Positions 1 through 8,313 of a DNA stretch of 64,000 nt are shown in pieces; positions within the stretch are counted from its first letter, which is position 1; each line of letters opens with the position of its first letter. This stretch comes from Pseudoalteromonas sp. DL-6. GTDB taxonomy: Bacteria; Pseudomonadota; Gammaproteobacteria; Enterobacterales; Alteromonadaceae. Made by a program: the position numbers and the translations under genes. Under the pieces are notes generated by a model. That model made no database searches and was not told the origin of the DNA. It saw only the letters and a program-made list of their open reading frames with translations. The DNA is taken from contig NZ_CP019770.1 in assembly GCF_004328665.1 (NCBI RefSeq), forward strand, positions 1,984,001 through 2,048,000, written 5' to 3'.

Positions 1-178
1 GTACTTTCACAAGCTTGTAAAAACAAGAAACACTGCACTATTAACCGTCTAAAATTAACCGTCACTGTAGTTTAACGCGGGTTTTGTGTTAAACTTTGCC
101 GCCGTGCAACGCTACGTGTTTATTTTTTGTTGCCAAGTCGGTTGTTATCATCCAAGTAACTTAGGTACTTTAAAACCC

Positions 179-712
179 ATGACTGCATTTTCAAATCATC
201 AAATTGTTTTAACCGCAATTGGCGAAGATAGATCGGGCATCGTTAGTGAGCTTACGCAACTCGTCAGTGATTGCCACTGTAATATAATAGATAGTCGCAT
301 TGCTATTTTAGGCAACGAACTTACTTTTATTATGCTACTGAGCGGTGATATGTCGGCCATTAGCCGTATTGAGCATACACTCCCTACCAAAGGTATGGAG
401 CTTGGCCTGCTTACTATGATGAAACGTACTTCAAGCCATAATCAAAGCGAGTTTTGTGCAGGCTACACCCTAGAATACACTGGCATAGACACCCCTGGCA
501 CCTTGAGTAAAGTAACACGCTTTTTTGCCGATAATAATATTAATATTTGCTCATTAAAATCAGATACCTACGAAGAAGAAACTGAACTTAAAATGCGCTG
601 TGAACTTGAATTTAATATTCCCGTTGACGTTGACATTGACCAATTTAAAATTAGTTTTGAAAACCTTTCGCACGTTTTAAACGTAGATTACATCTTTCGA
701 CGTATTCGCTAA
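179..712 (+). CDS. gcvR: Glycine cleavage system transcriptional repressor GcvR
   Basis: Protein of 177 residues with two tandem ACT domains (about residues 8-75 and 93-170). The first contains IGEDRSGIVSEL, typical of the GcvR family, and the stretch around FIMLLSG matches E. coli GcvR as I remember it. In the known system GcvR binds GcvA in the absence of glycine and prevents activation of the glycine cleavage operon. The frame stays open upstream to an ATG at 86, but the family-like N-terminus begins at 179, so that start is preferred. No strong ribosome binding site is visible before 179. The stop is followed after 10 bases by bcp, with AAGGAG between them, so the two are probably co-transcribed. 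A gcvA fragment lies at the right edge of the window. Confidence 0.9.
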   Translation: MTAFSNHQIVLTAIGEDRSGIVSELTQLVSDCHCNIIDSRIAILGNELTFIMLLSGDMSAISRIEHTLPTKGMELGLLTMMKRTSSHNQSEFCAGYTLEYTGIDTPGTLSKVTRFFADNNINICSLKSDTYEEETELKMRCELEFNIPVDVDIDQFKISFENLSHVLNVDYIFRRIR

Positions 713-722
713 GGAGTTTAGC

Positions 723-1202
723 ATGAACAAAATTACCCCATTACAAAGTGGCGACACAGCACCGGCTTTTAGCTTACAAAACCAAAATGACGAAACCGTT
801 GTGCTCAGCGAGTTATTAAAAGAAAAACAAGTGCTGGTATACTTTTACCCTAAAGCGTCAACGCCTGGCTGTACCGTACAAGCCGAAAACCTGCGTGATC
901 AACAAGCCGAGCTTGCTAAATTTAACACTCACGTGGTTGGCATAAGCCCAGATCCAATTAAGCGCCTTAAAAACTTTGAAACTAAAAAAGAGCTTAACTT
1001 TGACCTACTTTCTGACGAAGATCATGCTATTGCTGAAGCATTTGGGGTGTGGGGCTACAAAAAGTTTATGGGTAAAGAGTACGATGGTATTCACCGCCTC
1101 ACTTTCTTAGTAGGCCAAGACGGTAAAATTAAACACTTATTTGATAAGTTTAAAACCAAAGATCACCACCAAGTGGTGTTGGACTATTTAGCTGCTGAAT
1201 AA
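723..1202 (+). CDS. bcp: Thioredoxin-dependent thiol peroxidase, BCP-type peroxiredoxin
   Basis: 159 residues with the peroxiredoxin motif FYPKASTPGCTVQ. The peroxidatic cysteine is C50. Enzymes of this family reduce hydrogen peroxide and organic hydroperoxides in the cytoplasm with thioredoxin as donor. In E. coli BCP a resolving cysteine lies five residues after the peroxidatic one; here residue 55 is glutamate, and no other cysteine is present, so this is a one-cysteine form. The ATG is preceded by AAGGAG at ideal spacing. It follows gcvR closely, the same order as in E. coli, and is followed by a strong terminator. Confidence 0.93.
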   Translation: MNKITPLQSGDTAPAFSLQNQNDETVVLSELLKEKQVLVYFYPKASTPGCTVQAENLRDQQAELAKFNTHVVGISPDPIKRLKNFETKKELNFDLLSDEDHAIAEAFGVWGYKKFMGKEYDGIHRLTFLVGQDGKIKHLFDKFKTKDHHQVVLDYLAAE

Positions 1203-1222
1203 AGGCTAAACAAGATAAGAAT

Positions 1223-1252
1223 AAAAGCGTTGCTCAAGGGCAACGCTTTTTT
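1223..1252. terminator. Rho-independent terminator between bcp and the blaR1-like gene
   Basis: Stem GCGTTGC (1227-1233) pairs with GCAACGC (1240-1246) around a six-base loop. It is flanked by an A-run on the left and a T-run on the right, so it can serve both converging genes. Confidence 0.9.
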
Positions 1253-1264
1253 GTATTTGCTTAT

Positions 1265-2869
1265 TTATAATTTAACTAATAACGGTGATTGTGGAATACC
1301 TACTCGAGGAAGTAGAGCCGGTGTTACCGCAAAGGCTGCTGGTAAACGTCCTTTTAACTCAGCCATTTTTGTTTGATTATTTTGCTGATCAAAAATGTAG
1401 TATTTTAAAACATCACCATAAGCACTTCCCTCTAAACTAGCTTGTTGCAGTGTGTCTAATGCTTTATCGTAATCTGCGCTATAAATATAAGCTAATGCTA
1501 AGTTTCCAGCAGATCCTGCGTGTAAGTTACCGTTAAGCTCTTTAGATAATTCCTCTAACTCAGCAATAGCCAGTTCATAACGACCAAGTTGTATGTAGGC
1601 ATGAGCAAGTGAGTTTTTTGTAAAATATGGCGGATTACTACCTGCTGGGTACCATGTTTCGTAAGCACTTAAAATATCTTCATATTGTTCAAGTTTAGAA
1701 AAAATATGAACTAGTAAAGTATAACTTTCTAATTTAATTTCTCCCTCTTCAAAACCTGATAGCACATCTCTATTTGCATACCATTTTTGAATATTTTTTG
1801 CCGTTTGTATTAGTTGTGTTGGTTGATCACTTTTTGCATCACCAGCTACCTCTAAAAGTTGCGCTAACTGTTGGTTATACTGATTACTAGCTGCGGGCTG
1901 TTTTTGCGCACTATGTTGTTCATTCTTTGGATTTTCATCAACAATTTGTGCTGCTGCCAACGCGCTAAAAGACAGTGCAGCCAAAGCCATTACCATATGT
2001 TTACTTTTCATTGTTTTTTCCTTGTTTAACATTTTAATCCTTTGAATATTAAAACTCTTTGAGTGTTCAATATTCAAAAGAGGGGGAGTGAAAAAGTTAT
2101 ATTTAGATTTTTTTTCATGCTCAGAGAGTAACAAACTAGCTAAATCTAATTGGTACTTACCTTTGAGTTTACGCATACATTTTTCGTCACAACTAAGCTC
2201 TAACTGCTCTTTTGCCAAACGCGCTAATTTTAAGCATATTGGATTCCACCAAAAAACACTTTCTATAGCGCAAATTAACCATGTCCAATAAATATCACCT
2301 TGTTGTAAGTGCGTTAATTCGTGCTCAATAACAGAGTTTAATTCTTCACGATTTTTCATATCAGGTGTAAGCCAAATAACCGGGTTAACTATCCCTGTTG
2401 CAAAAGCAGGCCCGCCAATTGAGGTCAATCTAATTGGATAGATACCGTTTGAACGTTTTGAGGTTTTGTATAGACTTGAATTAACTTGTAACTTTTTCAC
2501 TAGTTTTACGTACAGCATGATACGTAATATAAACAAGCCGATTCCGCTAAGCAGCAATACAGTCAAAATATGCTTTAATGATGGTAACCAACTCACTGGT
2601 GCAATAATGCTACTTTCTGATGTTATGACCTGCGCATCGGTAGGGGCTATTAACGTATTTAAAAAACTAAACTCAGCAACATTAACAGTATATTGCGATG
2701 TACTTTCAAATAATGGCAATTGAGAAAAGTATTGCCAAGGAACAAACCAGGCTATTAAAGCCAGCATTATTACGTAAAAATTTAATCTAGAAGGGGCACT
2801 TTTCATCCCTAATGATGCAAGCAAACAACACACACTAATAATTGTGCAAGTTACAAAATAATCCATCAT
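1265..2869 (-). CDS. M56-family BlaR1-like membrane metallopeptidase with TPR sensor region
   Basis: 534 residues. Hydrophobic helices at about 1-20, 31-52, 99-123 and 291-309 frame a cytoplasmic zinc metalloprotease domain with HELTH at 183-187 and ELSCDEKC near 224-231. In BlaR1/MecR1 proteins this domain triggers loss of the BlaI repressor once the external sensor is engaged. Here the part after the last helix is not a penicillin-binding sensor: it is about 225 residues of helical repeats (about 310-534) that look like TPRs, with alternating Y/A/L patterns such as YELAIAELEEL and YDKALDTLQQ. The ligand is therefore unknown and probably not a beta-lactam. The gene lies 11 bases after the blaI-like gene, with AAGGAGA before the ATG, so it is the second gene of that operon. 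Confidence 0.82.
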   Translation of the reverse strand: MMDYFVTCTIISVCCLLASLGMKSAPSRLNFYVIMLALIAWFVPWQYFSQLPLFESTSQYTVNVAEFSFLNTLIAPTDAQVITSESSIIAPVSWLPSLKHILTVLLLSGIGLFILRIMLYVKLVKKLQVNSSLYKTSKRSNGIYPIRLTSIGGPAFATGIVNPVIWLTPDMKNREELNSVIEHELTHLQQGDIYWTWLICAIESVFWWNPICLKLARLAKEQLELSCDEKCMRKLKGKYQLDLASLLLSEHEKKSKYNFFTPPLLNIEHSKSFNIQRIKMLNKEKTMKSKHMVMALAALSFSALAAAQIVDENPKNEQHSAQKQPAASNQYNQQLAQLLEVAGDAKSDQPTQLIQTAKNIQKWYANRDVLSGFEEGEIKLESYTLLVHIFSKLEQYEDILSAYETWYPAGSNPPYFTKNSLAHAYIQLGRYELAIAELEELSKELNGNLHAGSAGNLALAYIYSADYDKALDTLQQASLEGSAYGDVLKYYIFDQQNNQTKMAELKGRLPAAFAVTPALLPRVGIPQSPLLVKL

Positions 2870-2880
2870 AACCTTCTCCT

Positions 2881-3261
2881 TTAATCTTGCTTTTTATTTT
2901 TCAGTAGCGATTGTAGGTACTCAATATCCTCGTCATTCAGCTTTTCTTCTTTAATAAAATGGGCAATTAAGCTGCGAGAGTTACCTTTAAAAAAACGCTG
3001 CATAAAGCTAGGCATTGCTTGTGCTGAAAATGCGTTTTGAGTGATCACTGATTTAAATACAATCGCTCTCCCCTCGTTCCCACAGCGTACTATCGCCTCT
3101 TTTTGCTCTAACCTATCAACGATTGTTTTTACTGTAGTGTAAGCTACTTGCTTATCTTTTTTTGTATCAGCAAGTAGGGCTTTATGTAACTGGCTAGCAG
3201 TACAAGGCTCGTGCTGCCAAAGCAACTGCATTATGTCTAATTCAAATTCACTAAGTTTCAT
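2881..3261 (-). CDS. BlaI/MecI/CopY-family transcriptional repressor
   Basis: 126 residues from the ATG at 3261, with the winged-helix sequence LSEFELDIMQLLW and the recognition-helix region VAYTTVKTIVDRLEQK, both typical of the Penicillinase_R family. The C-terminal third (KEEKLNDEDIEYLQSLL) is the expected dimerisation tail. The frame runs upstream to 3294, but only the ATG at 3261 has a good ribosome binding site (AGAGG) and the family N-terminus. It is first in an operon with the M56 protease gene. Two TACA-N2-TGTA operators overlap its promoter, so autoregulation is expected. Confidence 0.9.
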   Translation of the reverse strand: MKLSEFELDIMQLLWQHEPCTASQLHKALLADTKKDKQVAYTTVKTIVDRLEQKEAIVRCGNEGRAIVFKSVITQNAFSAQAMPSFMQRFFKGNSRSLIAHFIKEEKLNDEDIEYLQSLLKNKKQD

Positions 3262-3274
3262 TTTAACCTCTATT

Positions 3275-3330
3275 ACTACAATTGTAGTTTTCACTGTTAC
3301 AAATGTAGTAATAAGCGTTCAGTGTGTCAA
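3275..3330 (-). promoter_or_regulatory. Promoter and twin BlaI-type operators of the blaI-blaR1-like operon
   Basis: On the minus strand, a -35 box TTGACA (3330-3325) and a -10 box TACATT (3307-3302) are separated by 17 bases. A perfect 14-bp palindrome ACTACAATTGTAGT sits at 3275-3288, with core TACAATTGTA at 3277-3286. A second core, TACAAATGTA, sits at 3298-3307 and covers the -10 box. The two cores are 21 bp apart centre to centre, two helical turns. The TACA-N2-TGTA shape is the known BlaI/MecI/CopY operator consensus. Confidence 0.85.
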
Positions 3331-3509
3331 TATAAATTTTAAAATAAGAAAATAAATTTAGAGGTGGGTAAATACATTAGCGTTACAAGGCATCATTATC
3401 AAAGTGAACATATATAATGAGGTGTCATTTTTTGTATTTATTGCTTTAGCCCTTTAGCATCGTGGCCGATAGCTAAATTAGTAACCTATAACATTATGGA
3501 TAATACGCA

Positions 3510-3956
3510 ATGATACAGCTAAATAAACAATCAGCCTTTGAGGTTAAAATTACAGCCGATAAAGCTAATATGGCGCAACAAACAAAAGAGCCTACAAAAA
3601 ATCAGGACAACGCTGATTATCAGTTATCAGACAAAGAGCGCAATGAACTCTCCTCAAAAGGTGCTGATCAAAACGTTGAAAAAGCCACAAATTCAGAGAT
3701 GCCAGAGTATATTGCAAAAATGATAGAGCAACTTAAAGAGCTCAAACAGCGACTTGAAGAACAAAAAGAGCAACTCACTCAATTACAAGCTCAATCGGAC
3801 CAAGAAGACGAGGCTATACAGGCACAAATTGAAGCACAAGCTAATATCGTTTCAACAATACAGTCGCAAATAGTTACGCTGGTGCAAACAATTAGCCAAG
3901 CAATGAAAGACGCTGGTGTTACTGATGCTGGCGCACTTGTCAGCGCCATGGTTTAA
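3510..3956 (+). CDS. FlxA-like coiled-coil protein
   Basis: 148 residues. The N-terminal 60 residues are polar and low in complexity. Residues about 68-125 form a heptad-rich coiled coil (IEQLKELKQRLEEQ and following), and the end reads ISQAMKDAGVTDAGALVSAMV in part. The overall pattern resembles the FlxA-like family, small proteins of unknown role sometimes associated with flagellar regulons. No signal peptide or membrane helix. It stands alone, divergent from the blaI-like gene. The match is by general shape, so the family call is moderate. Confidence 0.6.
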   Translation: MIQLNKQSAFEVKITADKANMAQQTKEPTKNQDNADYQLSDKERNELSSKGADQNVEKATNSEMPEYIAKMIEQLKELKQRLEEQKEQLTQLQAQSDQEDEAIQAQIEAQANIVSTIQSQIVTLVQTISQAMKDAGVTDAGALVSAMV

Positions 3957-4080
3957 TTTTTACATCAAGTATTTAGCTTCATATAACCGGTTTTATTAAA
4001 GCACTTTTTTCCAAGCACTTATTGTTTTATAAGAATTAAGTATACGCTAACTGGTAAAAAGACACGTTATGCGAACGCTT

Positions 4081-5571
4081 TCAATATGCATCTAACAATG
4101 CTTGCTTATAGATTTTATTAAACTGTGCCAAAGGTAAATCAGCTGCATATTGATATATAAGCGATTTGTATTCATCACTTTGAATTAACGTTGCAACCGA
4201 GTGATTAAAATCAAGCATGAAGCGAATATTGTCTTCACTTCGTTGACACATTAAATGCCCAACAGTAAACGGTGTTTTTAATTTCAAGTCAAAGGAGTGA
4301 ATGTCAGCATGTGTGATCTCATGCCAATACGTCGCAATATCACTTGGGTATTCAATAGAAGCGTCAAACTCTTTTAACCTAGCTAATTGCTCTAACCTAG
4401 AAAAAGTATTAATGGCTGCGCCTTTAATTTTAGATTCGTCAACATCGTCAATACGCGACATAATATCCTCAGGAAATACTCTAAGCTTTGACAAACCCAA
4501 TGTTAAGCCACTGCGTGCTATAAGCTCGTTTAACATGTTTGTATTATTAAATTGACTCAAGTCTTTAGGAGAATATAACCGAGGCGCAAGATACAAAGAA
4601 AATGGCTTCGATATTAAATAACGCTGTGCTCGTTCTGGAGTGTTAATTTTATTGGCATAGCAATGATTGCTACCATACTGTACCTCGTTATCAGTATCTG
4701 GCGCTTTTACAAACTCAATTCTATAGTCACTCATTGCAGCCAAAATAAGCGTGTAAAGCTTTGCATCTAGTGACTTTGCGTTGTTTGCTGAATTGAACCT
4801 AAGTAAAGATTCATCATTAGTGCTCAGTACAACTTTTATTTTATTTGCGTCAAAATTTTCAAATCGCGTATTTTTATAATCTGATTTATATAATTGCTTT
4901 AACCGTCCTGAGGATTTTAATTTTGGCATTGCTTGGTCAAATTTTTTCGCCAATGCTTTACCTTTTTTACTATTTGAAAAAGCCAAATAAATAGGCCTTG
5001 CCGGCACCACTTCCACATAACTTAATTTTGATTTGTATTCTTGTGGGATGTTGTAGTCAAAATCAACGAAAGCGTCGATGCGTTTATTTAGTAGCAAATC
5101 CATGGCTTTATCAATAGCCGATATCGGGTAATAATCGTGTTTATACTCAATATATTTATCAAAGTTATAGCCATCAAACCAGCTTAATACTTTATTGTTT
5201 AAATCAGATAACTTATTAAAGTTATGAGTAGAATTTAAAAAATAGGCATTAATTGGATAATCATAATCTAAATACCAATGAGGATAATAAGCTAAGGGGA
5301 CATCTTCTTTGGCAACACCCACTACAAAGTCATACTGTTTTTGTTCAAATAAATTGGTAATTCGTTTGTAAGTACTAAAATCAAACTCGAACTGTTCATC
5401 TGTATAAACTTCTTTGAGTAGTTCTATATAAACGCCTGTCTCATCCGGGTTGGTGAAATCAACCCAATGAGTTACGCCAACTTTTACACTTGCAAAAGCC
5501 GAGTTTATACAAACATAAGAAAAAATAATCAACAGTAGTAAGTATTTAGCCAAGCGCATTCCCCCAATCAC
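4081..5571 (-). CDS. Secreted tandem periplasmic solute-binding protein
   Basis: 496 residues with an N-terminal signal peptide (hydrophobic stretch YLLLLIIFSYVCI, cleavage after AFA). The mature part begins VKVGVTHWVDFTNP, the usual opening strand of the amino-acid-type (SBP_bac_3) binding fold. A second, similar domain starts near residue 240 with KIKVVLSTNDE. The protein thus carries two binding-protein-like lobes and no transmembrane or enzymatic domain. No ABC transporter genes are adjacent, so it may act as a sensor or in a scattered system; the ligand cannot be told. The reading frame opens at a GTG (5571), with an ATG at 5559 as an alternative start; neither has a well-spaced ribosome binding site. 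Confidence 0.7.
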   Translation of the reverse strand: MIGGMRLAKYLLLLIIFSYVCINSAFASVKVGVTHWVDFTNPDETGVYIELLKEVYTDEQFEFDFSTYKRITNLFEQKQYDFVVGVAKEDVPLAYYPHWYLDYDYPINAYFLNSTHNFNKLSDLNNKVLSWFDGYNFDKYIEYKHDYYPISAIDKAMDLLLNKRIDAFVDFDYNIPQEYKSKLSYVEVVPARPIYLAFSNSKKGKALAKKFDQAMPKLKSSGRLKQLYKSDYKNTRFENFDANKIKVVLSTNDESLLRFNSANNAKSLDAKLYTLILAAMSDYRIEFVKAPDTDNEVQYGSNHCYANKINTPERAQRYLISKPFSLYLAPRLYSPKDLSQFNNTNMLNELIARSGLTLGLSKLRVFPEDIMSRIDDVDESKIKGAAINTFSRLEQLARLKEFDASIEYPSDIATYWHEITHADIHSFDLKLKTPFTVGHLMCQRSEDNIRFMLDFNHSVATLIQSDEYKSLIYQYAADLPLAQFNKIYKQALLDAY

Positions 5572-5714
5572 TTAGCTTAATATATGCACCACCAGTGCAC
5601 TTTGCAAACTTAGGTGTTAGTTTAGTAGTTTAATAAGATTTCTTTGTCTAAAATTAAGTGGCTAAATACCAGTCTGTTTGATACAAAAAGATAAAAAAAT
5701 AGGAGAGCTTAATT

Positions 5715-5972
5715 TTGAGTAAGGCAATTAAGTTTAGAGTGTATTTAGTCACTTTGATTATATGTGTTGTTGGCTTTATATTTTCACCAGCGAGTAGCCA
5801 GTTTTATACAAACCCGTTTTATATTGGCAGTTTTGTTTTTGCAATCGCGCTGATTGTAATTGTTATTAATTACTTTTGCCCAAATTGTAGAAAAAACCAA
5901 GTAATACAATCAGCTACAAACTATCGCCTGCCCACAAATAAGTGCTATCACTGCGAAGAAGAAATTAATTAA
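5715..5972 (+). CDS. Small membrane protein with C-terminal zinc ribbon
   Basis: 85 residues read from a TTG codon placed 7 bases after a clear AGGAGAG. Two hydrophobic helices (about 8-27 and 33-54) are followed by a short cytoplasmic tail with two CxxC pairs, CPNC and CYHC, which could bind one zinc ion. I do not recognise a family. The strong ribosome binding site and the paired cysteines support a real gene despite the rare start codon. Confidence 0.6.
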   Translation: MSKAIKFRVYLVTLIICVVGFIFSPASSQFYTNPFYIGSFVFAIALIVIVINYFCPNCRKNQVIQSATNYRLPTNKCYHCEEEIN

Positions 5973-5976
5973 GCTT

Positions 5977-6002
5977 GTCGGATTGCGCTTCGCTTATCCG
6001 AC
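5977..6002. repeat. REP-like palindrome
   Basis: GTCGGAT (5977-5983) and ATCCGAC (5996-6002) are inverted around TGCGCTTCGCTT. The sequence resembles the short GTCGGAT...ATCCGACCTAC palindromes scattered between genes in many gammaproteobacteria. There is no T-run, so it is not a standard terminator. Confidence 0.65.
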
Positions 6003-6076
6003 CTACATGTTTGAATAAGCAGGTGTGGTGCTTGATATAAAGAGTGCTTGGAAAGAGTGAGCAATAGAGTTGTGCT

Positions 6077-6103
6077 GTTAGGTTTCGCTGCACTCAGCCT
6101 AAC
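6077..6103. repeat. Second REP-like palindrome
   Basis: GTTAGG (6077-6082) and CCTAAC (6098-6103) are inverted around a centre containing TTTCGCTGCACTCAG. The base composition and the CGCT core are like the element at 5977. Both lie in the 190-base gap downstream of queE and may help protect or end its transcript. Confidence 0.5.
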
Positions 6104-6161
6104 TTAAGATAACTTAACGCCGAGCAGCTTATAGCTAACCACTTGCGGCTGCGCTTGCTCT

Positions 6162-6839
6162 TTAACTAATACCCAAATACTTATGTACTTGAATTGATAA
6201 GCGCCAGTTTTTGGCGATACAGGTATCAATGGCTAATTTAGTTGCCGATGCTTTTTGGCTAATTGGCTGTAGATATACCAGTTTTGGGTTTACACCGGTG
6301 GCGGTAAATAGCTCTTCCAGTTCTTCTACGTGCTTTTGCATAGCAATTGGGTGTTTAATTTCATCGGCGCGTTGCATAGCACTGCTCAATACTTTGTAAC
6401 CACCACGCATATTAATTTTTGGCGATACCGTAACCCACGTTTGGGCAGGGGCGAGAATTTCAAAGGTGCCACTGGTTTCTATTTGCGTGCTAAAGCCATG
6501 ATCATGCAATAAATTACACACTGGATTTAAATCGTACATGCAAGGTTCACCACCGGTGATCACAACATGCTTGGCGGTATAGCCACGGGATTTAAATAAT
6601 TCCAGGACCTGCGCGGCACTTGCCTCAGCCCAATGATCTGAGTCGGCTTTTTTTTCTACCGTGTCATCTAGTGATACTTTATATACATTATCAACATCCC
6701 AGGTTTGTTTAGTGTCACACCACGAACATCCCACAGGGCAACCTTGCAGGCGTAAAAATATAGACGGCGTACCGGTAAAGCTCGCTTCACCTTGAATGGT
6801 TTCAAACACTTCATTAATTTTGTACAAAAGAAATCTCAC
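6162..6839 (-). CDS. queE: 7-carboxy-7-deazaguanine synthase QueE
   Basis: 225 residues. A radical SAM enzyme that converts 6-carboxy-5,6,7,8-tetrahydropterin to 7-carboxy-7-deazaguanine in queuosine biosynthesis. The cluster motif CPVGCSWC has CxxxCxxC spacing, and INEVFETIQGE and VITGGEPCMYD are typical of QueE. The frame opens at GTG (6839); a TTG at 6827 would give MYKINEVFETI, closer to the usual N-terminus, so the true start is uncertain. It is divergent from queC, 133 bases away. Confidence 0.92.
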   Translation of the reverse strand: MRFLLYKINEVFETIQGEASFTGTPSIFLRLQGCPVGCSWCDTKQTWDVDNVYKVSLDDTVEKKADSDHWAEASAAQVLELFKSRGYTAKHVVITGGEPCMYDLNPVCNLLHDHGFSTQIETSGTFEILAPAQTWVTVSPKINMRGGYKVLSSAMQRADEIKHPIAMQKHVEELEELFTATGVNPKLVYLQPISQKASATKLAIDTCIAKNWRLSIQVHKYLGIS

Positions 6840-6895
6840 TTACAACCTGACGGCAAAATTGTTACTATTAAAAATCGCAAAGCACGGTGCAAAAA

Positions 6896-6924
6896 TTGTC
6901 ATTTATGCCTTGGCCGTGTAGTAT
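6896..6924 (+). promoter_or_regulatory. Probable queC promoter
   Basis: TTGTCA (6896-6901) and TAGTAT (6919-6924) are separated by 17 bases and lie 48 bases before the queC start. The -10 box is only 4 of 6 to consensus, so the assignment is tentative. Confidence 0.45.
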
Positions 6925-6972
6925 ATCGCGCCCTGATATAAACCTCTATCAAAACTAAAGAGCAAACCACGT

Positions 6973-7629
6973 ATGACGCAAAAAGTAGTTGTTATTTATT
7001 CCGGCGGTATGGACTCATTTACTGTATTAAATAAAGCCTTGCAGCAAGGCCATGATGTTTATGCCCTCTCGTTTGATTATGGTCAGCGTCATGTTAAAGA
7101 ACTTAAAGTTGCCGCCAACGTATGTGAAAAGCTAAATGTCCCGCACAAAATTGTTGATATATCAGCAATTAATCAGCTTATTGGTGGTTCGTCGTTAACA
7201 GACGATATTGATGTGCCAGAAGGCCATTACGAAGAAGAAAGCATGAAAAGCACCATTGTGCCTAACCGCAATATGATTTTACTTTCCTTAGCGGTAGGTT
7301 ATGCGGTGTCACTTAAAGCGAGCAAAGTATATTACGGCGCGCATTCAGGCGATCATGCAATTTATCCTGACTGTCGTCCTGAGTTTGTTAAAAAGATGGA
7401 TGATGTATGTCGTATTGCGAATTACGATGCAGTAGAAATTTTTAGCCCGTATTTAAACAATACTAAAATCGATATTTTAACCGATGGTATTAAAATGGGT
7501 TTAGACTACAGCCAAACATGGACCTGTTATAATGGTCGTGACAAAGCGTGTGGTAAATGTGGTGCCTGCCAAGAACGTTTAGAGGCCTTTGAGCTTAACA
7601 ACGTGACAGACCCGCTTGAATATGAGTAA
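6973..7629 (+). CDS. queC: 7-cyano-7-deazaguanine synthase QueC
   Basis: 218 residues. An ATP-dependent enzyme that turns 7-carboxy-7-deazaguanine into preQ0, the step after QueE. The N-terminal PP-loop SGGMDSFT binds ATP. The C-terminal cysteines CGKCGACQ, with the preceding TCYNG cysteine, form the zinc site. Length and both motifs are as in E. coli QueC. It is divergent from queE and followed by a strong terminator. Confidence 0.95.
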   Translation: MTQKVVVIYSGGMDSFTVLNKALQQGHDVYALSFDYGQRHVKELKVAANVCEKLNVPHKIVDISAINQLIGGSSLTDDIDVPEGHYEEESMKSTIVPNRNMILLSLAVGYAVSLKASKVYYGAHSGDHAIYPDCRPEFVKKMDDVCRIANYDAVEIFSPYLNNTKIDILTDGIKMGLDYSQTWTCYNGRDKACGKCGACQERLEAFELNNVTDPLEYE

Positions 7630-7648
7630 AGTTCAACGTTAATACATT

Positions 7649-7676
7649 AAAAGGCTACCTAGGGTAGCCTTTTTTG
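7649..7676. terminator. Rho-independent terminator after queC
   Basis: Stem AAGGCTACC (7651-7659) pairs with GGTAGCCTT (7663-7671) around a three-base loop, followed by T residues. A-rich sequence on the other side lets it also serve the converging methyltransferase gene. Confidence 0.9.
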
Positions 7677-7689
7677 TTGCGATAAAATG

Positions 7690-8139
7690 TTAAAGCCAGC
7701 GCTTTACTCGTGATTTATAATCGTCAAATTGCTCACCAAATAATTTGTGGAGCGCCCGTTCCTCTGGGATTATTTGAAATAAGGTAATGTAAGCAATAAA
7801 CCCTGCTACACCTAAAAAAGCCCACATTGAACCCAGCCACACACCCCAGCCTGCTAATATAAACGCAAAACCTAAATACATCGGATTACGAGAGAATTTA
7901 TAAACACCTGAGGTAACTAAACTAGACGCTTGTTCTGGTTTATTAGGTAGTACTGTTGTTTTAGCAAACCGGAAACTCACGACCCCAGCAATACAAAATA
8001 TACACCCAGTAGCGACAAGTGCTAGCGAGAGATAAGTAATAAATGCGCTAAAATCAATCACGGTATAATGTGCAATCAGTGCCATTACAGCAGCAAAAAA
8101 CACCACAACCACAACCGGTGGAATTTTATTATTTAACAT
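7690..8139 (-). CDS. Isoprenylcysteine carboxyl methyltransferase-like membrane protein
   Basis: 149 residues with four hydrophobic helices (about 8-26, 31-55, 88-104, 108-125). The motif YKFSRNPMYLGF followed by IPEERALHKLFGEQFDDY is characteristic of the ICMT/PEMT-like membrane methyltransferases. Bacterial members usually have no known substrate. The start at 8139 has GGAG just upstream. It converges on queC. Confidence 0.82.
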   Translation of the reverse strand: MLNNKIPPVVVVVFFAAVMALIAHYTVIDFSAFITYLSLALVATGCIFCIAGVVSFRFAKTTVLPNKPEQASSLVTSGVYKFSRNPMYLGFAFILAGWGVWLGSMWAFLGVAGFIAYITLFQIIPEERALHKLFGEQFDDYKSRVKRWL

Positions 8140-8313
8140 ACCTACTCCTTGTATCGATTAAAAAACTTCATAATTACTATATGGTGGCGTGACAAATAAT
8201 AACAATGACTTATCGAATATTTATAAATACAAATAAAGTTACAATTAATTAGCTTTATGAGCGTTTAATTATGGTTATAATTTAAGCTTAAATAAAAGTT
8301 AAAGGAAGTAATT

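Noticed and set aside
1265-3261. Beta-lactam resistance locus
   Set aside because: The sensor half of the BlaR1-like protein is not a penicillin-binding domain and no beta-lactamase gene is present.
6925-6972. Possible preQ1 riboswitch before queC, from an AAAACTAAAG-like tail
   Set aside because: The upstream stem and the conserved C-rich loop of preQ1-I could not be placed; only the tail resembles it.
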